Shown here: piece after piece, positions 10,403 to 22,678 of the stretch
Numbering within the stretch: position 1 is the stretch's first letter
Layout: every line of letters starts with the position of its first letter
Assembly (NCBI GenBank): GCA_036872755.1
Contig: JAVHNS010000011.1
Location: 124,001-188,000 of the forward strand
DNA from: Orbilia blumenaviensis
Taxonomy: Eukaryota; Ascomycota; Orbiliomycetes; Orbiliales; Orbiliaceae
Reading direction: 5' to 3'
Length of the DNA: 64,000 bases
Program-made: the position numbers and the translations under genes
The notes under the pieces: generated by a model
Told to the model about the DNA's origin: nothing
Databases searched by the model: none
Seen by the model: only the letters and a program-made list of their open reading frames with translations

Positions 10403-13400
10403 GGCAGGAGTGTTAAGACGACCCGTAGCGTATGGCCATCCCTACCGATCAATCAGTGGATGCCATCTTGGAGCATTTGAGTATGTAAATTTACTCATCA
10501 AACTCTCACCAACCCCAAGCATTCTACCACAACCCAGCCAACCAAGCCAATAAACCCAACCGGCGAATTAAATAGACAGAGAACAAGCGAGGCTACGAGA
10601 AAGTCTCTTGTCGATGATCGCCATACTATGTCCATATATTAAATTTACAAGCGGAACTCGCAACTGCTCGCCCCATCGCGGAACCTAGAACAAATGGATG
10701 GTTGCCAACGACGTGGTGTCACAGTTCACGAAACAAAACATAGTTCAGAAATGCCTCTTCGGAGTTCGGCTTGAAGCTATGTCTCTCTGCGACATAAACA
10801 GAGGCTGTGCAGGTTTCCTTGTCAGTGTTAATCAGGGCGGTGGTAAGGCTTAAAGGCACAAGGGCCAGTATACGTTGGTCTCAGGGCTCAGACGCACAAA
10901 CAATGTCGACATATCTCTCATAATTACTCCTACCGGAGATAGCGAAATAATATCAGTAATATAGATCCGCTTCATTTCAGTCCAGGGGCACACGAGGATA
11001 GACCATTTCAACCCTGAAACAACAGAAAGTTATATTCAATTGGCGGCAGCTCACCTGCAAAACTAGGATCCATATGCCATCCCCATATGCAACCATCTCT
11101 ACTGCACCAGGTGCTCCCCAAGGATTGATACATGGTTTAAATCCCGTATACCAGCGCCGTTGGCCCCCAAATAAAAATAAGCTTTGAAAGATATAAACAT
11201 CTAACCTTAACGGCCTTCAAACGTCACCGGCAATATTACATATTCGCTTCATTGCTCCGTAAGACCTCAAATAGAACATGCATGTATATATAGAGCCAAC
11301 TCCGATATCCAACCTCCACTCCCCAACAGTATCACTTCCCCCGAAAACTTTGAGGACAGCGAAGATCTCGTGGGTGAACCATTTACTATAGAAACGTGGT
11401 AAAAACAACAGCTTTGTGCGTTGTGATTACCGCATTTGGCAATATTCCACCCCAATTTAGCAGCGAGCAACACAAGAAAATGGAAAATGCAACATTTTTG
11501 TTTCGATACATCTTCACACTGGAACACTCTAAGGTTGACTGCTGAGCTGCAAGGGGCAAAGACTTTGGATGCCTCCTTGATAGGTGGAAACAAACTAATA
11601 GGTATAACGAAGCCTAGCCCCAGATAATTATGGAGAGTGCCATGTTCGACATGCGCATGTGTGTACACCGCCTCTCATTGAAACATTCCCCGGTCGGGTT
11701 GAGCGCCAGCGTTAACGCGTTCAACATTAAAATCTAAGGCATCGCCAGCACCACAACAAGGACAGGTTAGTCCGGCCCCAAAAGTCATGAACCGCAGATC
11801 CTTTCTTTTAGAGTTTCTATCCGTATATGGCTTATATTATTTTGTATCTAAGCTAACATTACCCCAACTGTATTCCAAGAAAACAACAAAAAAGAGAAGC
11901 CCTTGCCAACATTGAAAAGGAAGCATAACAAGCTAGATTACTCGCATAATAACAATTCAACCAAAATTTCTTTATCCCCATCCTGGAACCTTCTTCTCAA
12001 GTCGGAAAACCTGCTTCTCGGGCAAAAATCCATGCCACCGGCCCGACTTACCCGACGGTTTCAAGCTCATAGCCCACTCAGGACGTAAATGCGCTCCAAA
12101 ATGACATATGCGAGGTGTATACATGCTGCTTGAAACTACCAAGGGACCTGCAATGCGCCTATCTCCATTCTTTTCTATTTGTTTGAGCTGTATTTCTATT
12201 TTGAACGGAGTATCGTATTCTGGGGTACGTGGCGTATACAGTCTGGTTGAAGTTAATGATGCGTCAGTATGGATGAATCGTTGGTTGGCATGTCGCTGGT
12301 TATGCTGGTGACCCGTGAGGACTAGTGCGTCAGTATGCCGGGTTTGCAACAATCTGTGGGGCGGCGGGTTAGCGATGTTGGTCGGATGGCTGTTGGGTTT
12401 AGATCTGTTCATGTTGGATCGCTGTTTTGCAGGCATCATGGTTGTTATTTGTGACCCTGACGAAGTCAGGGGTAAGATTTTGGTATTTTTAGTATTTTTT
12501 CTTGTTTCGGAAATGATATATATGGAACTATGAGCCGTCGTCTTGTCTTTTTTGGTTTTGATTTTTTTTTGGATATAATATTATCGCATTTAGACCTTCA
12601 TGTAGTAGTAGCATCGGTAGTATGGTATTGTGGTGGATCAACAGGTATTGTTAGAAACTTCGTCTACCTTCGGTGGTCTAGGCGACTAAAGGGGATAATA
12701 ACTTCTATTGATCAAGTTTCTAGCTATGAAGTGCACGTATACATTGTATAACATGAGACTGGTATAACATACAGGTATGAAGCTGTAGATGTCTGCAGAT
12801 ATAGTACAGTTTTACAATAGCTTCCACCGCCATAGGTTTAGACATCTACGGCTCTTCCAACCTCTTCCAGTGCATAGAAAGGATAATATAGTTGAGTCGA
12901 CTACATTCGTGAAGAGTCTTTGACAGGGTTATCTATGTGCTCATCTTCCTCATGTTATGTCTGTAGATCTATCGAGAGTCCCCTTTTCTGGCCTCGAGCA
13001 ACGTATCCAGTATGTTGCATTTTTACACCCGCTCTTTTCCATCTTTTCACAACTGGAGCCAAGTGCAGGTGTGCATCACGGAACGGTGGAGAAGACAAAG
13101 CCCGCTGCATAAGTGGCAGGGTCTATATTCATTATTCCAATATATCTAGCAATATACAAGACACTCCTCCTTTAAATCTTTGAAAAGAAGAATCTTAAAT
13201 AAAAGGTTTTAAAAATAAAACTTTAAAGGGAGAGATGAAAAAGAAAAATAGAGGATGTTGAGATATATATGGAGAGATGGGGACAATTTTGAGAAGGATA
13301 GTGACGCACTCGAGGAACTCCGTTAATATCCAAGTTGAAGAAGAAGAAGAGAGAAAAAGGGGGCGTTATCTCTGTCTGTCCTCCGGAATTAAAAGACAAA

Positions 13401-14401
13401 ACCGAATCGCTGAACTACGCGACATATACATTCTCACCCCGGGGTACTTAAATAGTAGAATAAAATGAAAACACAAAAATAGCAGAGTAATAGGTAACAA
13501 CCAAGATGGGAAGAAGTAATACACAAGAAGGTTCGGTGAGAAGTGAAAATGGGGGGGAATTCAACAAATGAGACAAGACGATTTTGCCGATGGGCCGGCA
13601 CCACTGTGATAAATAAAACAGGACCAAGATAACCCTGTCGTAAAAGACAGTGAAAAAAAAGACATGCTGATAACGCCGGAGGTATAGGGTTAGAAAAAAG
13701 CAGACGCAAAAAAAGGAGGGATAAAACGCCATGCTATTATACATTACTCTGATACAGTAGGTGCAGTGAGCGTGAGCGGGATGGCTATCGATTTTTATCG
13801 ATTGCAGCCTCTTTGAAGAAAATATTGACGAGGGTACTGTTAGTGCAGGAGGGGAGAGAAAAGGAAGGTATTTAAAAGTAAGAATGTAAAGACTGCAGCC
13901 AGTGGTGCTTCCTGTATCGAGCGGTAAATAGAATACGTGTCGATGTGAAGAGAAGACGAAAAAGTATGAACCCCAAACCGTTAAAAGTATGATGATGATA
14001 GCGATGATGCAAAGTGTGACAAGATGCCGACGATGAAAATGCAAAAAGTATCAAGCAAAAATAAAAAATATAACTCCCCGAAAAAAAAAAGGATTTTGTT
14101 TTGCGGTAGAAGAGAAAGTCCTGCAAGCCCCTTATCAAAAAAAAAGAACAAAAAGTAACAACGTACGCCGAATCCCCGCTTGGTAAACAAGTCATCTATG
14201 AACAGATTTGGTAACCAAACAAAAATAAGATGGAAGAGACGTCAAGGATAGTATTTCCGTACTGTTGCTGCCAGATTCGCCGCGAGGCCTCCAACTGTAG
14301 TTAGTTGTGACAAGTTAGTTTTCATCAATCTGTAAAACAAGGAGAACGCAAAGTCGATAGTGGTCCAGGTAGAGAGAGAGGGGTGTAGAGGTGGGTTCCT
14401 T
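10403..14401. other. 4 kb without a convincing gene
   Basis: No ORF has a recognisable domain or splices into one. Contents are the 3' flanks of the flanking genes, A-rich patches (13180-13260, 14080-14150) and a 155-codon open minus frame at 11972-12439 that I reject. Possible untranslated or non-coding transcripts cannot be judged from sequence alone. Confidence 0.4.
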
Positions 14402-17304
14402 TCAGCGGTAACTGCTGCTTCCGGGTCGTGAATTTAGAAGAAGCGACATGTTGTCTAACTCGAAACCGCCGTCCTGGATCATCTCGACAAGAGCGGGTGT
14501 AAACATGGAGTATTTGTCCATACCAAGTGTGCGAGGGGAGGAAGTATGGAGCCAAAACTCCGGCGTCTGCACGAAAACGCCCTTGGTAGACCAGGAGCTG
14601 AGGTGAGCCATGATAGCGTCAGGTTTCGAGATCGCAATGTCCTCTCGAACGTCTCGGCAATGAAGCTTTCTCCCGTCCGTGCCGTCAAAGTGCCAATCGA
14701 ATTTGCAGCGTAGCCATTCCAAAAAGTCGGTGACAGAGAACTGTCCGACAAATTCGTACTTCTCCAACTGCGTTGGTGTGGAAACATGGACCTCGTGGGT
14801 ATGCGTTGAAGGCGGGCTGTCGCTCAAAGGTGCTCCTTCTATACGGTGGGTCCTGACGGTTCCATGCTTTCTCTTTCGTACACGGGGCGGTGCAGCCGCT
14901 CGTACCAGGCTCTTGGAGTTGGTTCCTATTCCTGGTGGGACTGGCAAATGATCCATTGGAGGAGTCTCGGCAATTTCTTCTCGCGGTTGAGGCGGCGGGG
15001 GCGGCGGGGGCTCGTAGAAGTCTGGTTCGAGAGTAGGCGTGGCATCTTGATGGGTTGGCTCCGACATTCCTCCAAAATTAAACCAGGCAGACATCGACAT
15101 TGCCTCGTAGTCTGGATTAGTGAACATGTGAGTGTTGGGGTCTGAGAAATCGCCCAGTACGATGGGTCCGTGTTCGGGAATGTTTTGGAATGTAGATGTA
15201 TGCTGCGGTAACTCATATGTAGAAGGAGGGTGGGCTAATGAGTCGGCGGTTGTTGAAGTGGCCGATGTTGGATACTGTGCGAGTGACAGGTCGCTGCAGT
15301 GTGATGGTATTGAGGTGTCGAGTTTGATAACAAGTCCGTCTGTATCACAGTTGGCTGTTGGTCCCTCCGTTTCAAGAGCCATGGCTATCTTGTCGTCGTC
15401 ATCCTCTTCCTTTGGAAGAGGTTGTCCCCGACGAGGGGCTGCGGAACTTAAAATGGGAGTTGTGACATTGAGAGAGCGTTCCAGTTCCTCCAGCCCTGTT
15501 ATGAAAGGGACCCAGTCGTTAGGGCTAGCCTGGACAGATTTGAACAATCTGAGTATCACGCTGGAAAAGCATGTTAACCCGTCACTTGGAATCTCGCTGG
15601 CAGCAGTGACAATGTAGTTTAGAATGGGATAAAAGTCCGGTGCTACAATGGTAGATGTCAGAATAGTGTCCTGACACAAAGTGAAGCTTAAAGCAAGAAA
15701 GAAAGATATATTTGTGAAACCTACTCGAGTTAGGGACGGGACGGTCGGTCTTATCAGAATCGTGAACAATCCACTTGCACCACCGATCCCAAGGCTCACA
15801 CTTTTGGCTCTTGATCTCCGGCGGGATAGGGATGCCACTCTTCTTGAGATGGTCTTTGATTATGTGGGACCTGTTTAGGATTGGTTGTCAGCACCAATGC
15901 ATGTGATAATAGACATCTCGGTTTAAGTGAACGGTGATTGGGCGTACTTTATTTTCGGTCTCTGGGCGAGGTCCTTTGTTCCACACTCCAAATGCCGTTC
16001 AGGGTACATCTTGAAGTATGGACAAGTATGTCTCTCGCCGTTGTCCTCGCCATCGTTTTCCTCGGCACCTTCTATAGGCGCCGCCAGTCGTGGGTTCTTC
16101 TTATTGGGCTGCTGTTCGTCGGAAGCATTACTCAACAGTCGCTTCTTTCCCGAAGAAGTCGAAGGCTTCCTGGCTCTCTGGCTGACAACCTCGTCGGACG
16201 GATAGTCGGATATAGCGCAACCATACTGATTGTCGAAAGATAGATCGATAGCAAGTCCAGCAGGGTCGATTGTTTGTCTTAGCAGTTCTCGAAGTATTGA
16301 GGGCGAGAATTCGCTACAAGCACAGCCTGAATCCTGATCCACGATGCAAACACTGCGATTCTCCTGAGCAGAATATATCCTGTGAGGTTGTGGGAAATCA
16401 TCTGTCGGCTGTTCCAGTTTAAGCACGGTCGGAAAACTCGGATTCAGCGTCGAGTTTGGGTTCGATGTCAACTAAGAAAAAAAAAAAAAAAGTACCGCGA
16501 CAAGGCAGTAAGGGGCTCCGGGTTAGTAACGGAACGATGTTAATCGAATTTATATAATGTTATAATACTCCTGAGCCGACCGCAGCGTGGCATGACATAG
16601 CTCAAGATGGCATGACATAGCATGGGAATAATCACAGCTTCGAGATAACACCATATCTGGTGATTGAGTGTAGATATATAGATGCATGGGTATGATGATA
16701 TTCAAAGTAGATAAGATGCATGTAAAGTACCTTTAGTTTCCTGCTCGTGACAGAAGACCCGGCTCTCCCTCTGAACTTGACCGTGATCTCTATTTCTCCA
16801 TACTCTCCGTCCGAAAAGTCGTCGTGATGTTCTTGTTCCTCCTCAGGACCGTGGACGGCCGGCGCAATATGGTTGGAGTATCCATTTGTCGATTCGAGAA
16901 TCCCCTCTTTTACATCTTCTGCGAAGGACCAATGATGCCTATAATCAACCATCGCAATGCAAAGGAGACATTTGCATTTATCCGTCAGTATGGTAACCTT
17001 CAACATAGCGCTCTTCCGTCTCTCTCTCTCTTTTCTCGCCTCTATCACGATATCAACCTCGATCTCGTCTTCTCTACTCTATTTTCTTCCATCCCCCAAA
17101 TGATCTTACATTCTCCCTGCTCACGGGATGAATATCCTCGACGAATCAAAAGGGAAAAAAACCAACAACGCGGGAATTAAAGGCAACAGAATATCTTGCT
17201 TACGAGGTGACGAACGACGCAGGTTCCACAAAACCGCCAGACTGGTCGGGGTACTTCATAGACGTGTGGTCATCTGGTTTTCCCCAGATGAGTGAGGAGG
17301 ACAT
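14402..17304 (-). CDS. C-x12-C-x13-H-x4-H finger protein, paralog A
   Basis: Minus-strand exons 17304-17204, 17073-16731, 16471-15948, 15870-15725 and 15642-14402 give 784 residues; every junction is in phase (2, 0, 2, 1). The finger starts HTCPYFKMYPERHLEC and ends SHIIKDHLKK, split by intron 3. A W-D-x-W-C-x-W-I-V segment, a helical stretch (DFYPILNYIVTAASEI) and a C-terminal domain (FLEWLRCKFDWHFDG ... FWLHTSS) follow, with long Pro/Ser-rich linkers. The finger resembles the fungal 'CP[YF]xK...' class usually called C2H2-like, so a nuclear DNA- or RNA-binding role is possible but inferred. Its paralog lies at 20374-22678. The first exon (MSSSLIWGKPDDHTSMKY) is the least certain; the ATG at 17006 is an alternative start. 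Confidence 0.7.
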
Positions 17305-20300
17305 TTGATAAAGGGAAAGGGCCTCCTCTTGCACCGGCGGAAAAGAAAAAGAGACAGGCCTCCTCCTATAAGTGTGGTGGTGCAAGATGGTGGTAAAAAG
17401 GTTTTTTTTTTGGTGAAGAAATTCCGGCAGACTGGTACACAGAACTTAAGCGGAACAGAAACTCGGGAACTGGTCACACCCTGGGCCAAAAAGAACGATG
17501 CAGCGGTTGTTTTCAGTAGTCGGTGGCGACTTCGAGCATGCGGTTACGAAGGATATCTGCACAAACCCACAGCCCTGCCAGTTGGAAATGGCATCCAATA
17601 TCAGCCCGTAGATGGTCGATGATGTTGTCCCGTGAGGCCAGAGGTCGGTATCAAAAGGTTGACAGGTCAAGTCGTTGCGGAAGGCAGGAGGACGAGAGGC
17701 CCAATGCATTTATTCAAATCAATCAGACAATCATCTGAAGGCGGATCTAACCCTACCCATCTTAGCACTGGTTCCTGGGCCCTATCCTTTTTCAAGGAGA
17801 AGGAAATAGGGTGCCAGTTAATTTGTTCGACCTTCATTTGGCTTCAAACCCCCAAGGCCCTAAGAAACCCACCAAGCAGAACCTGGAGTCCCATGGGCTC
17901 TCCCCAATTCCGCTTCGTTTGGCCGCCAGCAATCTGATTGACGGGATCCCTGTTCGCTCGCTCATTCAATTTGTCCTGCTCGAGATGAATGCGAACAATA
18001 GCACCCGTCCTTGCTTTTTCCGCGCTAGTGACCTGGCTCACGGGGCTGAGGATACCCATCCAAACGGGCCGACGATGTTGGGTTGAGCACCCCACAGCCA
18101 GCGGAGCCGAATTACTATTAGTCCTGGATTGTTCACCTCGCGTTCTTTTAGGACAAAGTAAATGCAAGACGACCAGCCAGAGCATAGCGCGTGGAAAGGG
18201 GCCCGGTTCTGGGATCTCTTCCCCGGCGCTCACCCATGACATCGTGGATCCAGAATCACCAATGATCGTGGACCCCGTCCCAAGAAACAATAGCCGTATG
18301 CGGTCGATAAGACTCCTATTGTTCGTCCCCGCCAAGCGTCCAAGCTCACGCAAATCATACATTTCCGGCGGACAGCTGAAGGGAAAATTTTTGGAGAACA
18401 ATAGAGTCGACTTGCTGAAAAGATTCAGCAGGAAAATTATTCGTGGGCAGACGATTTGGGGCCGTTTGTCGAATTCGAGCAGGCCAGGGCTCTGTTTTCC
18501 CTTCCCCTCTTTTGTTTTCTGTTACAAACGCACAGATGTTTTAAACATTTTCCTAGCCTCGAATCGCATTTTCCCTCTTTTTTCTCGAACACCGAGAAAC
18601 TGGATCCAGAGGGAACGCTTGCACGCTTCGGCTAAGCATCGGTTCAGCGGTGTCACCCAAACCTTACTAACAAATAGTTTTAAGCCATGCATAAACTTTC
18701 TGTCCGGCTTCTCCTCTCCATCTTGGGAAGGAATCGAGATGTGCTTATGTACTCCATATGTACGTACCAGGCGCCGACACCGTTCCTCCCGCATGGGATC
18801 AACATCAAAGATGCATTGGCCGCCTTTTGTTATAGCAAATTTCTTTTTGGCCCCGACGTAAAACCCCAAGTCGCAAGGAGGCCCAGATAAACCGGAACCC
18901 CTCTCATCCTCTTTTTGCGCTCGAACAGTGGGTCTTCCTGGCCTGGGCGATGGACGGACAATCCGTTATGATATGATGCCGTCCCATTAGTTCAGAAGCA
19001 CGGTATGTTAGCGTCTTTAGAGATAGCACATAGGAAAGCACTAGCTTAGTACCGTAACACCAACAGCCAAAAGGCATGTCGAAAAAGCATGATGTCTCAA
19101 TTCCAAAATACAGGATCTCTTGTCGTTCTCCCAGCCGTGCAACCTCTTCGATTCGCCTCTCAAACGGGTTAGTATCAGATTGGCGCTAGCAAGCTTCGAA
19201 TTTGTAGATACGAAGATTTTATTTCCCCATAAAACAAAAAGAAAAAGGCGTAAAATATTTTGATATCACAGGAAAGGGATTTCGAAGGGGCTCTGACTTG
19301 AATTACACCTCATCCAATGAGCAAAAGCATCAAACGAGGATCCCAAATTCTTGAGACATCAAAAAGACCGATGGAGACGCATCGCTTGCGAGGATGTGGA
19401 CCCGTGGTTTAAGCTTATAACGATCGCTCGGCCCCGTGATACCTCCCTTGCCAGATGCCAAATTTTTTGTATTTTTTGTATTTTTATTTTTTTTCGTTCT
19501 TTCTCTCTCTTGCATTCCTCATTTAGTCAATGTAGTTCTTGGGGTTTCAATCATGCAAGATACCCTCGACTTTCCCCAAGGCGTTCGTAAAAAAATAAAA
19601 CAAGCCACCAAGCAAAGTCGATACTTTTTTGCAACCAACAGAAAAAAAACGGTGGATATTCGGCACAAGCCTTCGACCAATGACAACCAACTGAGATCAC
19701 CCTCCCCGCTTTGTTAGCGAAAACAGCGCGGCATATGGCTGGAAATTTGGTGCAATCAGAGTTAGAGTGTCCGTCAAATTCCAAAGAGTGTTTATCATCA
19801 ACTATTATCATTAAACATTACTATTGCTATAATATACTTATATGTGTGGCTCTCTATATCAAACTCTCGAACCAAGATTTCAGATGTAATGTAGAGAAGC
19901 TTTGCTTGAAAATCATTTCAAGACAGAAAATCGCCGTGTGGCCAAGCATTTCTCCAGGTCGTGCGAAGCCTGCTCGGCTGAAAATATAGGAATACATGGT
20001 GATAGAAAAAAGATAGGATTAGCGTGGACCAAGGCTGATATTAATGCAGGGTATTCATAAAACACTTTAAAAGAACGAAATGCATCAAGATCACAGTCAA
20101 GCATGGTAGCATGGTTCACAAAAAACCGCAGCCACGTGGGGATATAGCTATGGCCATGGGATTGGTGAGGACAGTTTGAACAAAAGGAAAATGAAAAAAG
20201 GAAAATGAAAAAATAAAAATAAAAAATAAAACAAAAAAATCGAAAAACCTGAACGAACAAACGGATATGCAAGGTATCCAAAAGGGTATTGGGCCAAAAA

Positions 20301-20373
20301 AAAAAAAAAAAAACCATCTGAGAAATGTAAGTGCAGCAATGTGGTACTCTTATCTTATGCAGTTGGTAAAACG
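17305..20373. other. 3 kb between the two finger paralogs
   Basis: Upstream of paralog A and downstream of paralog B. Long open frames run on both strands at 17844-18401 (minus, 185 codons) and 17989-18861 (plus, 290 codons), but neither shows a domain. A-rich runs lie at 20190-20250 and 20296-20313. I see no transposon ends. Confidence 0.4.
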
Positions 20374-22678
20374 CTAGGAAATGTTATCCGTCGAGTCAAA
20401 ATATAGAGCTTCATTAATAGTAAACTTCAAATCATTGGCCGGTTGATATGTTGAGCCCATCTCGACAAGGCAACTGCAGGGCATGTCGATCCAGAACCAA
20501 GGGATGACTTTGCTAAAGAACATATCCCCAGATTCACCCCAGAAGGCAACCAGCTGCGCGAGAACGGCAGCCTTGTTGCATAATCGCACGCTTTCGTTCA
20601 TGAACCAGAATTCACGATTCATGTCCGAAAAGTCAAAACTGAATGTATGATATATCCATTCGACGAATGTATCTATCGAATTCGATATATTCCCGCTAAA
20701 TGTAAACATTTCAGGCCGTCTACCCGATATAACTAATATCATGTGGGTCGAGACAGGGAAACTGCTACTGCATGTTGTGTTGGCGGTAAACGGCGTGAGC
20801 AACGAAGGTGTCATTATAGATCCAGCTTTGGAGAGAACGGTCGGCGAGGGGGTTGGTAAGGCATTAAATCGGTTGTCATAGGTAGGGATCAATATGTTTC
20901 CGACACTCTCCGCTCGCGGCCGCTTTCGTTTGGCTAAGCTCGCACATTCCATTAAACGACGTTGAGGTTGCACAAATGTCGGTGCTGGTATAGCGTCCTG
21001 TGCGGGGTGCCCGAAGTATTTGCTCGGGGATATGAGGCTAAGTGGAATCTCGGAATGATCCGACGAAGCCTGAATCGAGTCCATTTTGGAGATCTGTGTC
21101 CTTTTGGGGTCGACAAAGCCGTTAACCGATGCTTGGATAGGCATCCCTAGGTCCTGCAAGGGGAATTCGGAGAGTGTATCTGGAGGGGCAGCCGTCTCAT
21201 GACCTCCACTCTGGGCTTCGTGGCATATAGCAGTTTGTGAGATCATTGCTTCGCCCATAGCTTTATCAGTACTACGAGGATTGAAATGGTAGTCGCTGGA
21301 TCGAACCCACTCCTCAATATCACCCATGGCATCGTGCGCCACAATAGGCATCATTTGAATGTCTTCGGCACCATGTCGTGAGGTCGCAAGCATGATGTAC
21401 TGATTTGCCTCTAGAGAGTTGTCCTCATTGAAGTCGGTGTGCACCGCGTTCGGAATAGCATGCGCGCCGGTAGAACCAGCGTCGGTTGGCCAGCTTAGAC
21501 GAGGGTATACGCTTTCAGAAACATATTGAAGGTCCGTATGGTCGAGGTGACCTTGAAAGTTCGGGGGCACAGTGGATAGCTCTGTTGGGAAAGCTTCGGC
21601 CTCGATTGAAACAGGATCATATGGTCGATCTAGAATGGCCGCGATGCCTCGGACGATGGATTCGGATTCTGTTGGGTTTCTCTGGGCATGCTGCAAGAGC
21701 ATCAACATGCGGGTACCAAAACATGGCGCTTCTTGGCCCTCCAACTGCTCGCTTGCTCGAATGAGGTAGTACAGGATGTCGACGAAGTTGGGGTCTAAAA
21801 TGGGTATAAACGTGCCGTTAGCCAATGTAAGCGCTTTTAGTGGCAAAGGCCATTTTGCATTAAATTTGTAGACATCTGATGCATCGACGGGACTTACCGG
21901 AGTTGGGTATCGCTCTAGTCTCCCGGTTTGTATCCTTGACAATAAATCTATACCAGTCATCCCAAGAGTGGGAATGTTGGATTTCGGACGGAGCATTGCC
22001 ATCGTAGTGGTATCGTTTTAGATGGTCTCTACAAAAAAAAAATGAAACAAGAATGTCAGTCCGCATCCACAGGTGCAATCTCCACTAATAGACTTGGCGA
22101 ACACACTTGACTTTCCGTCGTTCGACCCATCCAGAGTCTCGACAGCCCATATGTTTGCTTGGGTGTGCTTTGAAGAATGGGCAGGCATATTCTTTGGTCG
22201 AGGAAGGTCCATGGGCAGACCGTGTGTTCGCAAAGTCTTCTTCATCGTCATCCGACATATCATCTGGAATTTTCTTTCGTCTCTTGTAGTCTCTTGTATT
22301 TCGCCGACGTGCATTTCGCGGCGACTCCGGATTCGAACTCGGTGGCCTAGCTTTAGAGGCCGGGCTACCGCGAGGGCTCTCGCCTGCCGCAGAGTTTCCG
22401 TGTGCTTCTTGTGCCTCATCCGGAGTATTCCCTTCTTGGGAGTTCCCATAAGGACTCAAGCGCTGCTCAACCTTGCCATCTATGCCAGTGTTCGATTTCG
22501 AGAGCCTTGGTATACTAATTATCCGACGTAGTGATCCTTGGGACCGAGAAATGAAGCCCAACCTATCCTTCTTTGCCTTGCAGTTTCTTTGGTTCCGGAC
22601 ACGGACGCGGACACGGATTAAAGACCGTGCCCTCTGTCGACTGTTTGGCATGTGAATCCGGAACCTTGGTGCTTCCAT
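20374..22678 (-). CDS. C-x12-C-x13-H-x4-H finger protein, paralog B
   Basis: Minus-strand exons 22678-22107, 22028-21898 and 21794-20374 give 707 residues, junction phases 2 and 1. The N-terminus is very basic (SLIRVRVRVRNQRNCKAKKD). The finger reads CPFFKAHPSKHMGC, then 13 residues, then HLKRYH, with exactly the spacing of paralog A and the intron at the same place. Then come S-W-D-D-W-Y-R-F-I-V, a second intron right after I-P-N-S as in A, a helical stretch (NFVDILYYLIRASEQL) and a C-terminal domain (FVEWIYHTFSFDFSD ... FWIDMPCS). Donor 1 is GTGTGT, weaker than usual, but is supported by the match to A. Role unknown; a nuclear regulator is a reasonable inference. Confidence 0.78.

Noticed and set aside
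11972..12439. 155-codon open minus-strand frame
   Set aside because: No domain, no splice partner, no protein-like composition; partly covered by an equally open plus frame.
22315..22345. GTTCGAATCC on the minus strand, possible tRNA
   Set aside because: It lies inside the coding exon of finger paralog B and the would-be T stem does not pair.
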